DNA of 64,000 nucleotides from Rhodopseudomonas sp. P2A-2r (GCF_026015985.1 NZ_CP110389.1:5798001-5862000), one strand, 5' to 3'; shown: positions 36,349-45,770, counted from the first letter of the stretch. Translations and numbers: made by a program. Notes: generated by a model not told the origin, from the sequence alone.

Positions 36349-37002
36349 CTAGTACTCGACCTCAAGCTCTTCGATATCGTCGTGCTCGAGCTTCGCCGCA
36401 GCGATCCATTCCTGCATTTCCGGCAGCGTCATCACCATGCTGGCATAGGCCGCCAGCTGGTCGTCGAGCTTCACGTCATAGGTCATGAAGCGCGTCACCA
36501 CGGGCGCGTACATGGCATCCGCCATGCTGCGCTCGCCGAACAGGAACGGGCCGCCGGACTTGGCGAGGCATTCACGCCAGATGGTGCAGATGCGGTCGAT
36601 GTCGGCCTGGGCGCGCGACCATATCTTGAAGTTCGGGAAATGGCCCTTGAGGTTGACCGGCAGCGACGCCCGCAAGGTGGTGAAGCCGGAATGGATTTCG
36701 CCGGAGATCGAGCGGCAATGGGCGCGCAGGATGCGGTCGGACGGCAGCAGGCCGGCCTCCGGCATGATCTCGTTGAGATACTCGCCGATTGCCAGGGTGT
36801 CCCACACCACGGCCCCCTCGTGGCGCAGGCACGGCACCAGGATCGAGGACGACAGCAGCAGGATTTCAGCCTTGGCCGAGGCATCGTCGGGCGCGGTGAT
36901 GATCTCGTCGAACTCCAGGCCGGAGAATTTGGTCAGCAGCCAGCCGCGCAGCGACCACGACGAGTAATTCTTGCTGCTCAGTGTCAGTGTGGCCCTGCTC
37001 AT
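36349..37002 (-). CDS. glutathione S-transferase family protein
   Basis: 217 residues from ATG 37002, chosen for the GAGGAG site before it; a GTG at 37017 is in frame. The N-terminal thioredoxin fold shows SSKNYSSWSLRGWLL with Ser residues at the usual active-site place and VPCLRHEGAVVWDTLAIGEYL (the Val-Pro turn and the Asp-Thr-Leu-Ala-Ile glutathione motif). A C-terminal helical domain follows with PFLFGERSMADAMYAPVV. It may detoxify electrophiles or serve a specific pathway; the substrate is unknown. Divergent from phaZ. Confidence 0.9.
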   Translation of the reverse strand: MSRATLTLSSKNYSSWSLRGWLLTKFSGLEFDEIITAPDDASAKAEILLLSSSILVPCLRHEGAVVWDTLAIGEYLNEIMPEAGLLPSDRILRAHCRSISGEIHSGFTTLRASLPVNLKGHFPNFKIWSRAQADIDRICTIWRECLAKSGGPFLFGERSMADAMYAPVVTRFMTYDVKLDDQLAAYASMVMTLPEMQEWIAAAKLEHDDIEELEVEY

Positions 37003-37152
37003 CGGCGATCTCCTCACCTATCAAACCCAACGCGACCTGCAGCGGACGGCGGCTTTACCGCCGCGAATCGCCCCATGCGTGTGCTTTTCCCGATTCGTGC
37101 AGCAAACGACGTGCCAGTTTTACAGACTATTTGACTCTTCCCTGGCTTCGAT

Positions 37153-37165
37153 ATTGCATAGCAAT
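37153..37165. promoter_or_regulatory. inverted repeat ATTGC-ATA-GCAAT upstream of phaZ
   Basis: A perfect 5-bp inverted repeat ending 19 bases before the phaZ start. TGC/GCA arms are typical of sites for the polyester regulator PhaR, so this is a candidate; the evidence is pattern only. Confidence 0.35.
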
Positions 37166-37184
37166 AAAGCAGGGAAAGATCCGC

Positions 37185-38407
37185 ATGATGTCGATGATGT
37201 ACCAAGCCTACCAGAATCACATGGACCTGACGGCACCTTGGCGCAGCGGCGCCGCCGCGGCCTTGCGATACCTCAATCTCGTTCCTGCCGGTACCTCAGA
37301 GAAGCTGTTCGGCCGGCTGTCGTCCGCCCTCGAACTGATCTCGCGCACCGCTTTGACCTATACCCGTCCGGCCTTCAGCATCGGCAAGGTCATGGTCGGC
37401 AATGCCGAGCTGGATGTCACCGAGGAAGAGGTGTTCTCGACTCCTTCGGCTCGCTGCTGCATTTCAAGAAAGAGAATTCACCACTGCAGCCGCGCGTGCT
37501 GCTGGTGGCGCCGATGTCCGGACATTTCGCCACCCTGCTGCGCGGCACCGTCAAGACACTGCTGCAGGATCACGACGTCTATATTACCGACTGGCACAAT
37601 CCCCGCGACATCCCGCTCAGCGCCGGCAAGTTCGGCCTCGACGAATATACCGAGCACCTGATTACGTTCATGAACGTGCTGGGGCCGCGCTCGCACATGA
37701 TCGCGATCTGCCAGCCGTCGGTGTCGGCGCTGGCCGCCGCGGCGATCATGTCGGAAGACGACCACCCCGCCCGTCCCGCCAGCCTGACCCTGATGGCCGG
37801 CCCCATCGACACCCGCATCCAGCCCACCAAGGTCAACGACTTCGCCAAGAGCAAGCCGCTGAAGTGGTTCGAGGACAACCTGATCAATTACGTGCCGATC
37901 CAGTGCAAGGGCGCGTTCCGCAAGGTCTATCCCGGCTTCGTCCAGCTCACCGCCTTCGTCTCCATGAACCTGGAGCGCCACATCAAGTCCCATGTCGATC
38001 TCGCCGACCACCTCGCCAAGGGCGAGACCGAGAAGGCCGAGGTCATCAAGACCTTCTACGACGAGTATTTCGCGGTGATGGATCTGACCGCCGAGTTCTA
38101 CATCGAGACCATCCGCGACGTCTTCCAAGAACATCTGCTGCCGCAGGGCAAGCTGATGTACAAGGGCCGGCCGGTGAATCCCGGTTCGATCAAGCGCATG
38201 GGCCTGATGACCGTCGAGGGCGAAAAGGACGACATCTGCTCGATCGGCCAGACACTCGCCGCACAGGATCTATGCACCGGCGTGCGCGCCTATCGCAAAG
38301 TCCACCACATGCAGGCCGGCGTCGGCCATTACGGCGTGTTCAGCGGACGGCGATGGAATAACGAGATCTACCCCTTGTTGCGGGACTTCGTGCACGTCAA
38401 CTCGTGA
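37185..38407 (+). pseudogene. phaZ: intracellular polyhydroxyalkanoate depolymerase, one-base frame break
   Basis: ATG 37185 begins MMSMMYQAYQNHMDL, the family start. The frame breaks near 37443 (CC, expect CCC): EEEVFSTP then FGSLLHF in the next frame. One added C gives 407 residues, the normal length. The enzyme breaks down stored polyhydroxybutyrate granules in the cytoplasm. The nucleophile is Cys176 in ICQPSVSAL, the Cys type of intracellular depolymerase; secreted enzymes use Ser. The C-terminal domain GSIKRMGLMTVEGEKDDI and HHMQAGVGHYGVFSG (His) are family marks. Likely intact in the organism. Confidence 0.88.
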
Positions 38408-38610
38408 GTGTGGGACGTTCTGTAAAAATAAAATTAAATTCATTCCTTCACCCAAACGGGTGAGGCGCGATCCCAGCCATTCGCCTACGTCGGTACCGGG
38501 GGATTCGTTTTGCAGGCCGCGCAAGCGGCATGTCGATCGTTCCAATTGCCGCTTCGGCGGACCGTTTATTGACAGGCTGCACCACTTTCAACGACATCAT
38601 ATTGTGCATC

Positions 38611-38637
38611 AAGGCCGGCCTTCGAGCCGGCCTTTTT
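38611..38637 (+). terminator. intrinsic terminator
   Basis: Stem AAGGCCGGC / GCCGGCCTT with loop CTTCGA, followed by TTT. It lies 200 bases after phaZ and 13 bases beyond the end of the convergent LuxR gene. The distance from phaZ leaves room for a short unannotated transcript. Confidence 0.8.
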
Positions 38638-38649
38638 GTTGCCGCGGCC

Positions 38650-39744
38650 TCACGCCACCCGGACCCGCCGCTGGCCCAGCAGCCGGACCAGGTCGACCTG
38701 GCGATCGACCCCGGTTTTCGCGAACACCGATTTGAGCTGGGTGCGGACGGTGTTCAGGCTGACGTTCTGCAGCTTCGAGATTCCGCTGAGCGAATGGCCA
38801 TCGATCAGCATGCTGGCGATTCGCGCTTCCGCCGGCGTCAGGTCGAACAGCGCCTGCAGCAGCTCCGGCGCCGGACTGCCCTGCTGGGTAATGGCGGTCA
38901 GGAAGACGATCGACACCGCACCGGTGAAGACGTCGAGCCCAGCCAGCCGCAACGGCAGCACATGGACGATCAGCGGCGGGCTGGCTGACGTCGCCGCGAC
39001 CGGAATCGAGCGGCCGGTCCGGGCGAGCGAGACCGGCTTGCCCAGAGCTTCCACAAACATCGACTGGATCGCAGGCGCGGTGAACTGCACCTGATCGCGC
39101 GCGCCGACGCCGACGGTAGCACTGACCGTGAGAAAGGCCGGATTGGCGGCGACCAAACGGCCGTTGCGGGTCACGGCCGCAGCCGGCAGCCCGATCATCT
39201 CCAGCGTGGCGATGGCGGTGCGGGCGCGATCGAAGCCTAGGCGGCCCGCCAGAACCGCCGCGCGCGCCAGATGCGGACGCAAATGGTCGAGCTGTTCGGC
39301 GGTCTCGCGCGGCACCGGCCCCTTGGCGAACGCCTTTTCCACCGACAACACCAGCATGTCGCCGGATGGTGCACGAATCGATGTGCCGACGCACCAGCCC
39401 AACCCGCCCGGCCGAAGAATGTCGGTGTAGAATTTCTCGTTGTCGAGCTCCTCGCGCGTAAACTTGTCGAGGTCGGTCAGAAAACGCGACTCGATGTTCG
39501 GGAGAAGGCGCTCGTTGCGCGGATTGTTCTGCGCGAACGGGCTTTTGGTCCATCGATCGATGCGCTCGTGGATCGCGGCGGACGAACACCATCGCGGAAT
39601 CCCCGGGGCGATCGCGAACATCATGGCGCCTTCACCGTCGGCGATCCCGGCGAGCTTGTCGAACACCAGCGGCCAGCGGTCCGGCACCACGCCCGCTTCG
39701 TAGATCTCGTCGACCAGCGCTTCGAAGTTTACAGAATCGAACAA
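38650..39744 (-). CDS. LuxR family transcriptional regulator
   Basis: 364 residues. The C-terminal 65 residues are a LuxR/GerE helix-turn-helix (LTPAEARIASMLIDGHSLSG then LNTVRTQLKSVFAKTGVDRQ). The first 300 residues hold no autoinducer domain; they look like a PAS/GAF-type sensing region, with AAAVTRNGRLVAANPAFL at about 188-205 as the PAS-like start. The ligand is unknown. It is convergent with phaZ, and its promoter faces the MFS gene at 39888 across about 140 bases. Not a quorum-sensing receptor on present evidence. Confidence 0.9.
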   Translation of the reverse strand: MFDSVNFEALVDEIYEAGVVPDRWPLVFDKLAGIADGEGAMMFAIAPGIPRWCSSAAIHERIDRWTKSPFAQNNPRNERLLPNIESRFLTDLDKFTREELDNEKFYTDILRPGGLGWCVGTSIRAPSGDMLVLSVEKAFAKGPVPRETAEQLDHLRPHLARAAVLAGRLGFDRARTAIATLEMIGLPAAAVTRNGRLVAANPAFLTVSATVGVGARDQVQFTAPAIQSMFVEALGKPVSLARTGRSIPVAATSASPPLIVHVLPLRLAGLDVFTGAVSIVFLTAITQQGSPAPELLQALFDLTPAEARIASMLIDGHSLSGISKLQNVSLNTVRTQLKSVFAKTGVDRQVDLVRLLGQRRVRVA

Positions 39745-39887
39745 TGCATCTCTCGGTTCATATCAGGCACAGGCCGCAGTTCCGGCTCTCACACTGATCT
39801 ACACCGTGGTTACCAAAAAATTCCGGGCGGTCACACCTCGTTCTGGAGATGGCACGGTCCACCGATATGCTGTCATGCCATGGCGCG

Positions 39888-41060
39888 CTAGTTCGCCTTC
39901 GCGGCCGGCAATTCCGGCGGCAGGATCATCGCTGCCACGATCACCAGCACCGACAATGCTGCGAAGGAATGCAGCATCATGATGAAACCGCCCTGCTCGT
40001 ACAGCCACGCCACCAGCCCGACCGAGGCGCCGGCGGCGCTGAAGCCGACGAAATAGCGCACCGCATAGGCCCGCGAGCGCCATTCCTCGCTGGTGTATTT
40101 GCCGACAATGGCCTCGTTGACCGTGATCTGGCCGAACAGCCCGATAATGATGCCGATCGCCACCACGATCAGCGACACGTTCGACAGGGTCGCGGCGAAA
40201 TACAGGAACGGCGCCAGCACCAGCGACAGCGGCACGCACACCGCCTTCAGCGAATGGCGATCGATCAGCTTGCCGATATTGTACTGCGTCGCGGCGCCGA
40301 ACACATAGACGCCGGCGGCGATGATGCCGAGCAGCGCCGGGCTGTGGGTCATATCCGACAGCCGCTCGGCAAACAGCTTCGGCAGCGCCACGGTGATCGC
40401 ATTGAAGGTGGTGGAGATCGCGATCACGGTGACCAGCAGCGCCAGGATCACCCGCCACATATCGGATTTGGCCACCCGAGCCTGCGCAGCGGCCTGCTTG
40501 AAGCCCGAACGATCTTCATGGGCCACGGCGCGTGCAAAGAAAAAGCCGGCCAGCAGCGTGACCACGCCCGGGATGATGAAAGCCCAGCGCCAGCCGAGGA
40601 ATTCGCCGACCACGCCGGTGATCAGCGCCGACGATGCCACGCCGAAATTGCCCCATACGCCGTTGATGCCCATCTCGCGGCCGAGCTTGTCGGCATAGGA
40701 TACGATCATGGCGGTGCCGACCGGATGATAGATCGAGGCGAACAGGCCGATCGAGAACAGCGCGACGCCGAGCTGCAGCGGCGACTGCACCAGCCCGACG
40801 GAGATCATCGACAGGCCGATGCCGAAGAAATAGATCACCATCATATGGCGCCGGCTCCAGCGGTCGCCGAGCCAGCCGGTCACCAGCGATCCCGCACCGA
40901 AGGCGATGAAGCCCGGCGTGGCATAGGGCAACAGCTCCGAATAAGTCATGCCCATGGTCGGCCCCATCACGATCACCGCGGCGGCGAAGATCAGCATCGC
41001 GTAGTGATCGATGAAATGGCCGACGTTGACGTAGGTGATGACCCGGGCGGGGACGTTCAT
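39888..41060 (-). CDS. MFS transporter
   Basis: 390 residues from ATG 41060; the frame runs through repeats upstream, but the conserved protein begins MNVPARVITYVNVGHF. About 12 membrane helices; the loop TGWLGDRWSRRHMMVIYFFG is the MFS signature. The N-terminal HFIDHYAMLIFAAAV resembles the Fsr/fosmidomycin-resistance-like branch. The substrate cannot be read from the sequence. The upstream 1.36 kb has no genes. Confidence 0.9.
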   Translation of the reverse strand: MNVPARVITYVNVGHFIDHYAMLIFAAAVIVMGPTMGMTYSELLPYATPGFIAFGAGSLVTGWLGDRWSRRHMMVIYFFGIGLSMISVGLVQSPLQLGVALFSIGLFASIYHPVGTAMIVSYADKLGREMGINGVWGNFGVASSALITGVVGEFLGWRWAFIIPGVVTLLAGFFFARAVAHEDRSGFKQAAAQARVAKSDMWRVILALLVTVIAISTTFNAITVALPKLFAERLSDMTHSPALLGIIAAGVYVFGAATQYNIGKLIDRHSLKAVCVPLSLVLAPFLYFAATLSNVSLIVVAIGIIIGLFGQITVNEAIVGKYTSEEWRSRAYAVRYFVGFSAAGASVGLVAWLYEQGGFIMMLHSFAALSVLVIVAAMILPPELPAAKAN

Positions 41061-41220
41061 GACTCGATCCTGCAGTGCTGGGACGACCGTTATGGAAGCC
41101 GGTCGTAGCGGGAAGTCGCCAGCGCCGATCACTGGCGTGCCAATCTGCCGTGATCTTCGGCGGCATGTCCAGATGCGCGAAGCAAAGCGCTCGGCGAAGT
41201 TTCGCGCGGCAGCATCTTCC

Positions 41221-41312
41221 GTCACCCTCCCCTTTGAGGGGGCGAGCGGGCGCCTCGCCCGCTCAGGGTCGACGCACGGCGCGCGCAGCGCGTGTGCGGC
41301 GGGGTGGGGTGA
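41221..41312. repeat. intergenic repeat family B, half copy
   Basis: GTCACCCTCCCCTTTGAGGG then GCGAGCGGGCGCCTCGCCCGC (hairpin) and GCGGGGTGGGGTGAC. The outer GTCACCC / GGGTGAC arms pair. Confidence 0.7.
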
Positions 41313-41331
41313 CAGCGCCGCTGCAACTCTC

Positions 41332-41566
41332 CGTTTCCCGGGCGCGCTGTGCAGCCCCCGTTTCACGGTGCGACATTCTGTTTCCCGGGCACGCAGCAGC
41401 GTCCTTCGTGTCCCGGGCGCGCTGCAGCACAGGCGATGCGCAGCATCGCCGAAAGTGCTGCTGCGCAGACCCGGGACCCAGCTTGCTTTGATGTCAACAA
41501 GCTGGGCCGGATCTGCGGCGCACCACGCCGCGCAGGCGCGGCGCAGTGCACCGCGTCCGGGGAACG
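41332..41566. repeat. intergenic repeat family A, compound copy
   Basis: Three successive CCCGGGCGCG-type left arms (about 41332, 41380 and 41410), then GCAGACCCGGGACCC ... GGGCCGGATCTGCGGCGCACC ... GTGCACCGCGTCCGGGGAACG. It seems to be family A with the left arm repeated. Confidence 0.7.
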
Positions 41567-41636
41567 GGATAACAGCGACAGGCACGCAGAGAAAATAATC
41601 CGCGATTCCTCTTGACGTACATCCAGTTAGGTTTAT

Positions 41637-42081
41637 AATCCATCGCATCCCGCCCCACCGAGAGGGGCGTATCGCGATCGTCAGGTTCGCTGGGCGGGGT
41701 GCGGTGGACGCGGCAGCGTCAGGCGCGGAATTCGGTTCAGGGCTCGCCAGAATGGCCAGTGAGAACCGGAGGAAGTGCAGACGACAGCGCTGCGCGGACG
41801 GCGAAGGCGTGTGGTCCTGGTGCCCCGCGTGAGCACCAAGCCCGGTGGAGAGTCCGCGGCAATCCGTCCGCGGAACACCCTCAACCGGAAGCGACGGCGA
41901 CGAGAAACCGTGTCGGCCGCCGGGGAGAGCACGACATAGACCGTTAACACCATCGCGCGCGGAACGCCGGATCAGTCCGGTGTGACCGTGGCAAGCCTTG
42001 TGCGCTTACTACATTTTGCGCACAAGCCCATGGGTGCATCGGGCACCCGGCGTTCCGCGCGCCCTCTCGATTGAGGGCGGG
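41637..42081. repeat. highly structured intergenic element of about 445 bases
   Basis: A GC-rich segment without a credible gene. Its right part has a perfect 16-bp stem (41955-41970 with 42047-42062, GCGCGCGGAACGCCGG). Inside are a 9-bp stem (41997-42005 with 42018-42026, CTTGTGCGC) and a 6-bp stem (42032-42037 with 42043-42048, GGGTGC), making a junction-like fold. It ends in CCCTC-TCGATT-GAGGG. The left part has GCCCC-ACCGAGA-GGGGC and many short inverted repeats. I recall similar segments dispersed in Bradyrhizobium genomes. Neither a tmRNA nor an RNase P core is visible. It could be a mobile repeat or a structured RNA. Confidence 0.6.
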
Positions 42082-42176
42082 AATGCAGCACAGCCCGGGC
42101 GCGAAAGCATCGCGGGATTGTCGTTGCTTGGCTGTTTGACAGTTGAATCAGATGTTCAGGCAAGGCGCCTGAAGAA

Positions 42177-42376
42177 TCCCTCCCCGGAGCGCGGCGCAGC
42201 CGCGCGAGGCGGGGAGGGTCGGCCGAACGAAGGCGATGCGCAGCATCGGCGAAGTGGAGGCCGGGGTGGGGGCGCCTCACGCTCTGTCGCGCATGGCGCG
42301 CGTCCCCCACCCGACGCGTTGTTCGCTCCGCTCACACGCGCCACCCTCCCCACCGCGAAGACGCGGGGAGGGAGAA
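42177..42376. repeat. intergenic repeat family B, full copy
   Basis: TCCCTCCCCGGAGCGCGGCG ... GCGGGGAGGGTCGGCCGAAC ... GGCCGGGGTGGGGGCG ... CCCCCACCCGACGCG ... CCACCCTCCCCACCGCGAAG ... GGGGAGGGA. Lies just before the end of the TPP enzyme gene. Confidence 0.78.
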
Positions 42377-42424
42377 GGAAGAGCGCTGCACGCGTCCGGG
42401 GAACGAGAGAGTTGCAGCCGTCCC

Positions 42425-43963
42425 TTACATCACCACTTCGATCAGCTTCGGGCCCTTCTCGGCCATGGCGTCGGCGAGTGCCTTGTTGAGGTCGTCGGCC
42501 GTGGTGACCGACCGCGCCGGCACGCCCATGCCCTTGGCGAGCGCCACCCAGTCCAGCGCCGGGCGATCGAGGTTGAGCATGTCGAGGGCGCGCTGGCCGG
42601 GATGGCCGGCGCCGACGCCGTCGAACTCGCCGAGCAGGATCTGGTACTTGCGGTTGGCGAACACGATGGTGGTGATATCGAGCCCTTCGCGAGCCTGGGT
42701 CCACAGCGACTGCAGCGTGTACATGGCGCTGCCGTCGCCGACCATGCAGATCACCTTGCGGTCAGGACAGGCCACCGCGGCGCCGGTCGCCACCGGCGTC
42801 GAGAAGCCGATCGAGCCGCCCATGTTCTGCAGCCAGTCATGCGGCTTCGCCGCCGCGGTGGGCGGGAAGAAGCCGCGTCCGGTGGTCAGCGACTCGTCCA
42901 CCATGATGGCATTGTCGGGAATCGCCAGCGCGATCGCCTGCGCAATCGACGCGTGGTTGAGCGCGCCGGTCGGCTTGACCAGCTCCATCAGCTTCTGCGG
43001 CGCCACGTCGGACGGCTTGGCGCCGAGCGCGCCGGCCAGCGCTTCCAGCGCCGCCACCGAGTTCTCGCCGGTCGCGGTGACGCGGTGAACCTCGCAGCCC
43101 TCCGGCTTGAGCATGCTCGGCTTGTTCGGATAGGCGAAGAACGCCACGGGATCGTTGGCCTCGAGCAGCACGATGTGGCGGAACTGCTTCAGGATCGGCA
43201 GCGCCAGCTCGATTACATAGGGAATCCGGTCGATGGCGAAGCGGCCGGCGCCGCGCGCCATCTTCGGATTGTAGGTCTGGCCCATCACCTTGCAGCCGGT
43301 CTTGCCGGCGATCTGCGCGGCCAGCGCCAGGCCGTGCTCGGTCAGCGCGCCGCCGGTCAGCAGCAGCAGCGTCGGTTCGCCGGACTTCAGCACCCGGGCT
43401 GCGGCATCCACCGCGTCGGGCGCATAGCCTGCGCGCTGCTTGTCATCCTTGACCTCGGCGATGCCGGAGGCCTCGCCCCAGGCGGTGTCGGCGGGCAGGA
43501 TCAGGGTCGCGACCTGGGCATTCCGCGCGGCGGCAATAGCGGCGGCGCCGTCCGTGGCCACCGACTTCGCATCCGGCGAGGTGTGCACCCATTGCGACAT
43601 CGGCCGCGCCAGGCCCTCGATATCCGAGGTCAGCGGCGCGTTGTATTCGATGTGATAGACGGCATGCTGGCCGACGATGTTGACGATGCCGGAATTGGCC
43701 TTCTTGGCGTTGTGCAGGTTGGCGAGGCCATTGGCGAGGCCGGGGCCGAGATGCAGCAGCGTCGAGGCCGGCGTGCCCTTCATACGATAATAGCCATCGG
43801 CGGCGCCGGTCACCACGCCCTCGAACAGGCCGAGCACGCAGCGCATGCCCTCGACGCGGTCTAGCGCGGCGACGAAATGCATTTCCGAGGTGCCGGGATT
43901 GGCAAAGCAGACATCGACCTTGCCCGCCACCAGCGTCCGCACCAGGCTTTCCGCACCGTTCAT
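42425..43963 (-). CDS. thiamine pyrophosphate-dependent enzyme, acetolactate synthase large subunit-like
   Basis: 512 residues from ATG 43963 (MNGAESLVRTL); the frame is open far upstream but without homology. The three TPP-enzyme domains are in order: Pyr domain with FANPGTSEMHF and the catalytic Glu48 in LGLFEGVVTGAADGY, central domain, and PP domain with VGDGSAMYTLQSLWTQ and AFANRKY-type Mg site. It resembles acetolactate synthase-like decarboxylases without being a clear IlvB; no small subunit gene is near. The true substrate is a 2-keto acid. A second such enzyme lies at 52096-53721. Confidence 0.88.
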   Translation of the reverse strand: MNGAESLVRTLVAGKVDVCFANPGTSEMHFVAALDRVEGMRCVLGLFEGVVTGAADGYYRMKGTPASTLLHLGPGLANGLANLHNAKKANSGIVNIVGQHAVYHIEYNAPLTSDIEGLARPMSQWVHTSPDAKSVATDGAAAIAAARNAQVATLILPADTAWGEASGIAEVKDDKQRAGYAPDAVDAAARVLKSGEPTLLLLTGGALTEHGLALAAQIAGKTGCKVMGQTYNPKMARGAGRFAIDRIPYVIELALPILKQFRHIVLLEANDPVAFFAYPNKPSMLKPEGCEVHRVTATGENSVAALEALAGALGAKPSDVAPQKLMELVKPTGALNHASIAQAIALAIPDNAIMVDESLTTGRGFFPPTAAAKPHDWLQNMGGSIGFSTPVATGAAVACPDRKVICMVGDGSAMYTLQSLWTQAREGLDITTIVFANRKYQILLGEFDGVGAGHPGQRALDMLNLDRPALDWVALAKGMGVPARSVTTADDLNKALADAMAEKGPKLIEVVM

Positions 43964-44195
43964 CGTCTCGCTCCCGTTTTTCGCGTCTTGAATGACGAGG
44001 ACGATCAACCATTGTTCGGAGTTCTCGTCAAAGGGGCAAATGCAACGCATCCCGGTCAGCCCTGCGCAGGCAGCGGGCTTCACCATGCCGGCCGACGCGG
44101 CGGGAATCACCGACCGGTGGCTTGCAGATTGAGGCGAATTGTGGCCTGTCTTGGCCATGGCCGTCTTGGGCTTGGCTGTTCTGGCGAGGAAGACG

Positions 44196-44810
44196 ATGAA
44201 GCGCATTTTCTCCATTCTGTTTGCCACCGTCGCGATGCTGGCCATCGCGGCACCCGCCAATGCCCGCGGGCGGCAGCCTCAGCAGCAGGCGCAGCCTGAC
44301 TTCCAGGTCGACGATTCGCCGTCGTTCACCAATTTCTTTTCCAATTTCGGCACCTCGAGCGGCTCCGGACCGATCCCCCGCACCGTGGTCAGCATCGATA
44401 CCCGCTATGCGCCCGGCACCATCATCGTGAACACCGCCGAACGGCGGCTGTATCTGGTGCAGGCCAATGGCCAGGCGCTGCGCTACGGCATCGGCGTCGG
44501 CCGCGACGGCTTCCGCTGGGGCGGCGTGCACAAGATCACCGCCAAGAAGGAATGGCCGAGCTGGACCCCGCCGGCACAGATGATCGCCCGGCGCCCCGAT
44601 TTGCCGCGCCACATGGAAGGCGGCGTCGACAATCCGCTCGGCGCCCGCGCCATGTATCTCGGCTCCACGCTGTACCGCATCCATGGCTCCAACGAGCCGG
44701 AGACCATTGGCCAGGCAGTGTCCTCGGGTTGCTTCCGCATGACCAATGACGACGTCACCGACCTCTATAATCGCGTCGCCGTCGGCGCCACGGTGATCGT
44801 CAAGAACTGA
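44196..44810 (+). CDS. L,D-transpeptidase (YkuD domain)
   Basis: 204 residues from ATG 44196, where a signal peptide (MKRIFSILFATVAMLAIAAPANA) begins. The YkuD domain covers about residues 70-204: TIIVNTAERRLYLVQ at its start, then HGSNEPETIGQA and SSGCFRM carrying the catalytic His and Cys. It forms 3-3 peptidoglycan cross-links or related bonds in the periplasm. It shares GVGRDGF, KITxKxEWPxWxPP and NPLGARAMYLGST with the longer paralogue at 9272-10423 but lacks its proline-rich region. Confidence 0.93.
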   Translation: MKRIFSILFATVAMLAIAAPANARGRQPQQQAQPDFQVDDSPSFTNFFSNFGTSSGSGPIPRTVVSIDTRYAPGTIIVNTAERRLYLVQANGQALRYGIGVGRDGFRWGGVHKITAKKEWPSWTPPAQMIARRPDLPRHMEGGVDNPLGARAMYLGSTLYRIHGSNEPETIGQAVSSGCFRMTNDDVTDLYNRVAVGATVIVKN

Positions 44811-44904
44811 GGTCGCGGCAGGTGGCGCCTGCGGGCGCCGCTGTTCCACCCAGACGCGTAATTGTAACTTGCGCACGCCGACGCATTGCGACAGCGTGCA
44901 CGCA

Positions 44905-45717
44905 ATGAGCGCACCGCACAAATCGCGACGAAACCGGGCCATCCTGGCGTTCGGCGTCGTCGCAACCCTGCTGACCCCGGCCGCGCCGCAAGCGGTCGCC
45001 GGTGAACTTCCGGCAATCGCTGCGCGCCAGCGCAGCGAGAAGAAGGCCTTCACCGACGCCGAGATCGTCGACGGCTTTCTGAAGACCGCGTTCGGCGCCG
45101 AATATCACCTCGCCGGCCGGGTCGACCGGATCCGCAAATACGAGATCCCGGTGCGGGTGTTCGCCGACGGCCGCGCCGACCGCAAGGCGCAGGTCGCCCG
45201 GGTGGTGACCGACATCGCCCGGCGCGTGCAGCACCTCAACATCGCCATGGCGGATAGCAGCGACGACGCCAACGTGCTGGTCAAGCTGGTGCGCGACCGC
45301 GACCTCAACCGCACCATCGCCACCTTCTACGGCAGCGACCGCGCCAGGGAGATCCGCACCTCGCTGGATCCGCAGTGCCTGTCCGGCTTCCGCAAGAACG
45401 AGGCCTACGAGATCGAGCATTCCGACGTCATCCTCACCGTCGACAATGGCGATTTCATCTTCCTCGACTGCGCCTATGAGGAACTGCTGCAGTCGCTGGG
45501 CCCGATCAACGACACCAGCTCGGTGCCATGGACGATGTTCAACGACAGCGTCCAGATGGGCTATTTCGACGTCTACGACCAGTACATCCTCAACATCCTC
45601 TACGACCCCCGCATCCGGGCCGGCATGACCGTGCAGGAGGTCAATGCCGTAATCCCGCAGGTGCTGGCCGACGTGCGGAACTGGGTGACCAAGGTGAATG
45701 GGCTGACGTCAGAGTAG
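44905..45717 (+). CDS. DUF2927 domain protein, secreted
   Basis: 270 residues from ATG 44905 (TTG 44869 also possible). A basic N-terminus and hydrophobic stretch (AILAFGVVATLLTPAAPQAVAG) act as a signal peptide. The remainder is a DUF2927 domain with EIVDGFLKTAFGAEY, RKYEIPVRVF and a Cys-containing segment DPQCLSGFRKNE and FLDCAYEELLQSLGP; the two Cys may pair. The ending DQYILNILYDPRIRAGM resembles the region after the metallopeptidase-like core, without a clear HExxH. Function unknown. It lies 94 bases after the L,D-transpeptidase. Confidence 0.85.
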   Translation: MSAPHKSRRNRAILAFGVVATLLTPAAPQAVAGELPAIAARQRSEKKAFTDAEIVDGFLKTAFGAEYHLAGRVDRIRKYEIPVRVFADGRADRKAQVARVVTDIARRVQHLNIAMADSSDDANVLVKLVRDRDLNRTIATFYGSDRAREIRTSLDPQCLSGFRKNEAYEIEHSDVILTVDNGDFIFLDCAYEELLQSLGPINDTSSVPWTMFNDSVQMGYFDVYDQYILNILYDPRIRAGMTVQEVNAVIPQVLADVRNWVTKVNGLTSE

Positions 45718-45770
45718 TCATCGCTTTATCTCATTTGCCGATTTCATCGGGCGCGAATGCGCTCATGGCC

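Noticed and set aside
41681..41953. 90-residue minus-strand protein within the structured element
   Set aside because: Composition is Arg/Pro/Leu-rich with no start signal; better explained by base composition of the repeat.
41637..42081. tmRNA or RNase P RNA
   Set aside because: No tRNA-like ends, tag peptide, or P4/core motifs of RNase P could be found; only the stems are clear.
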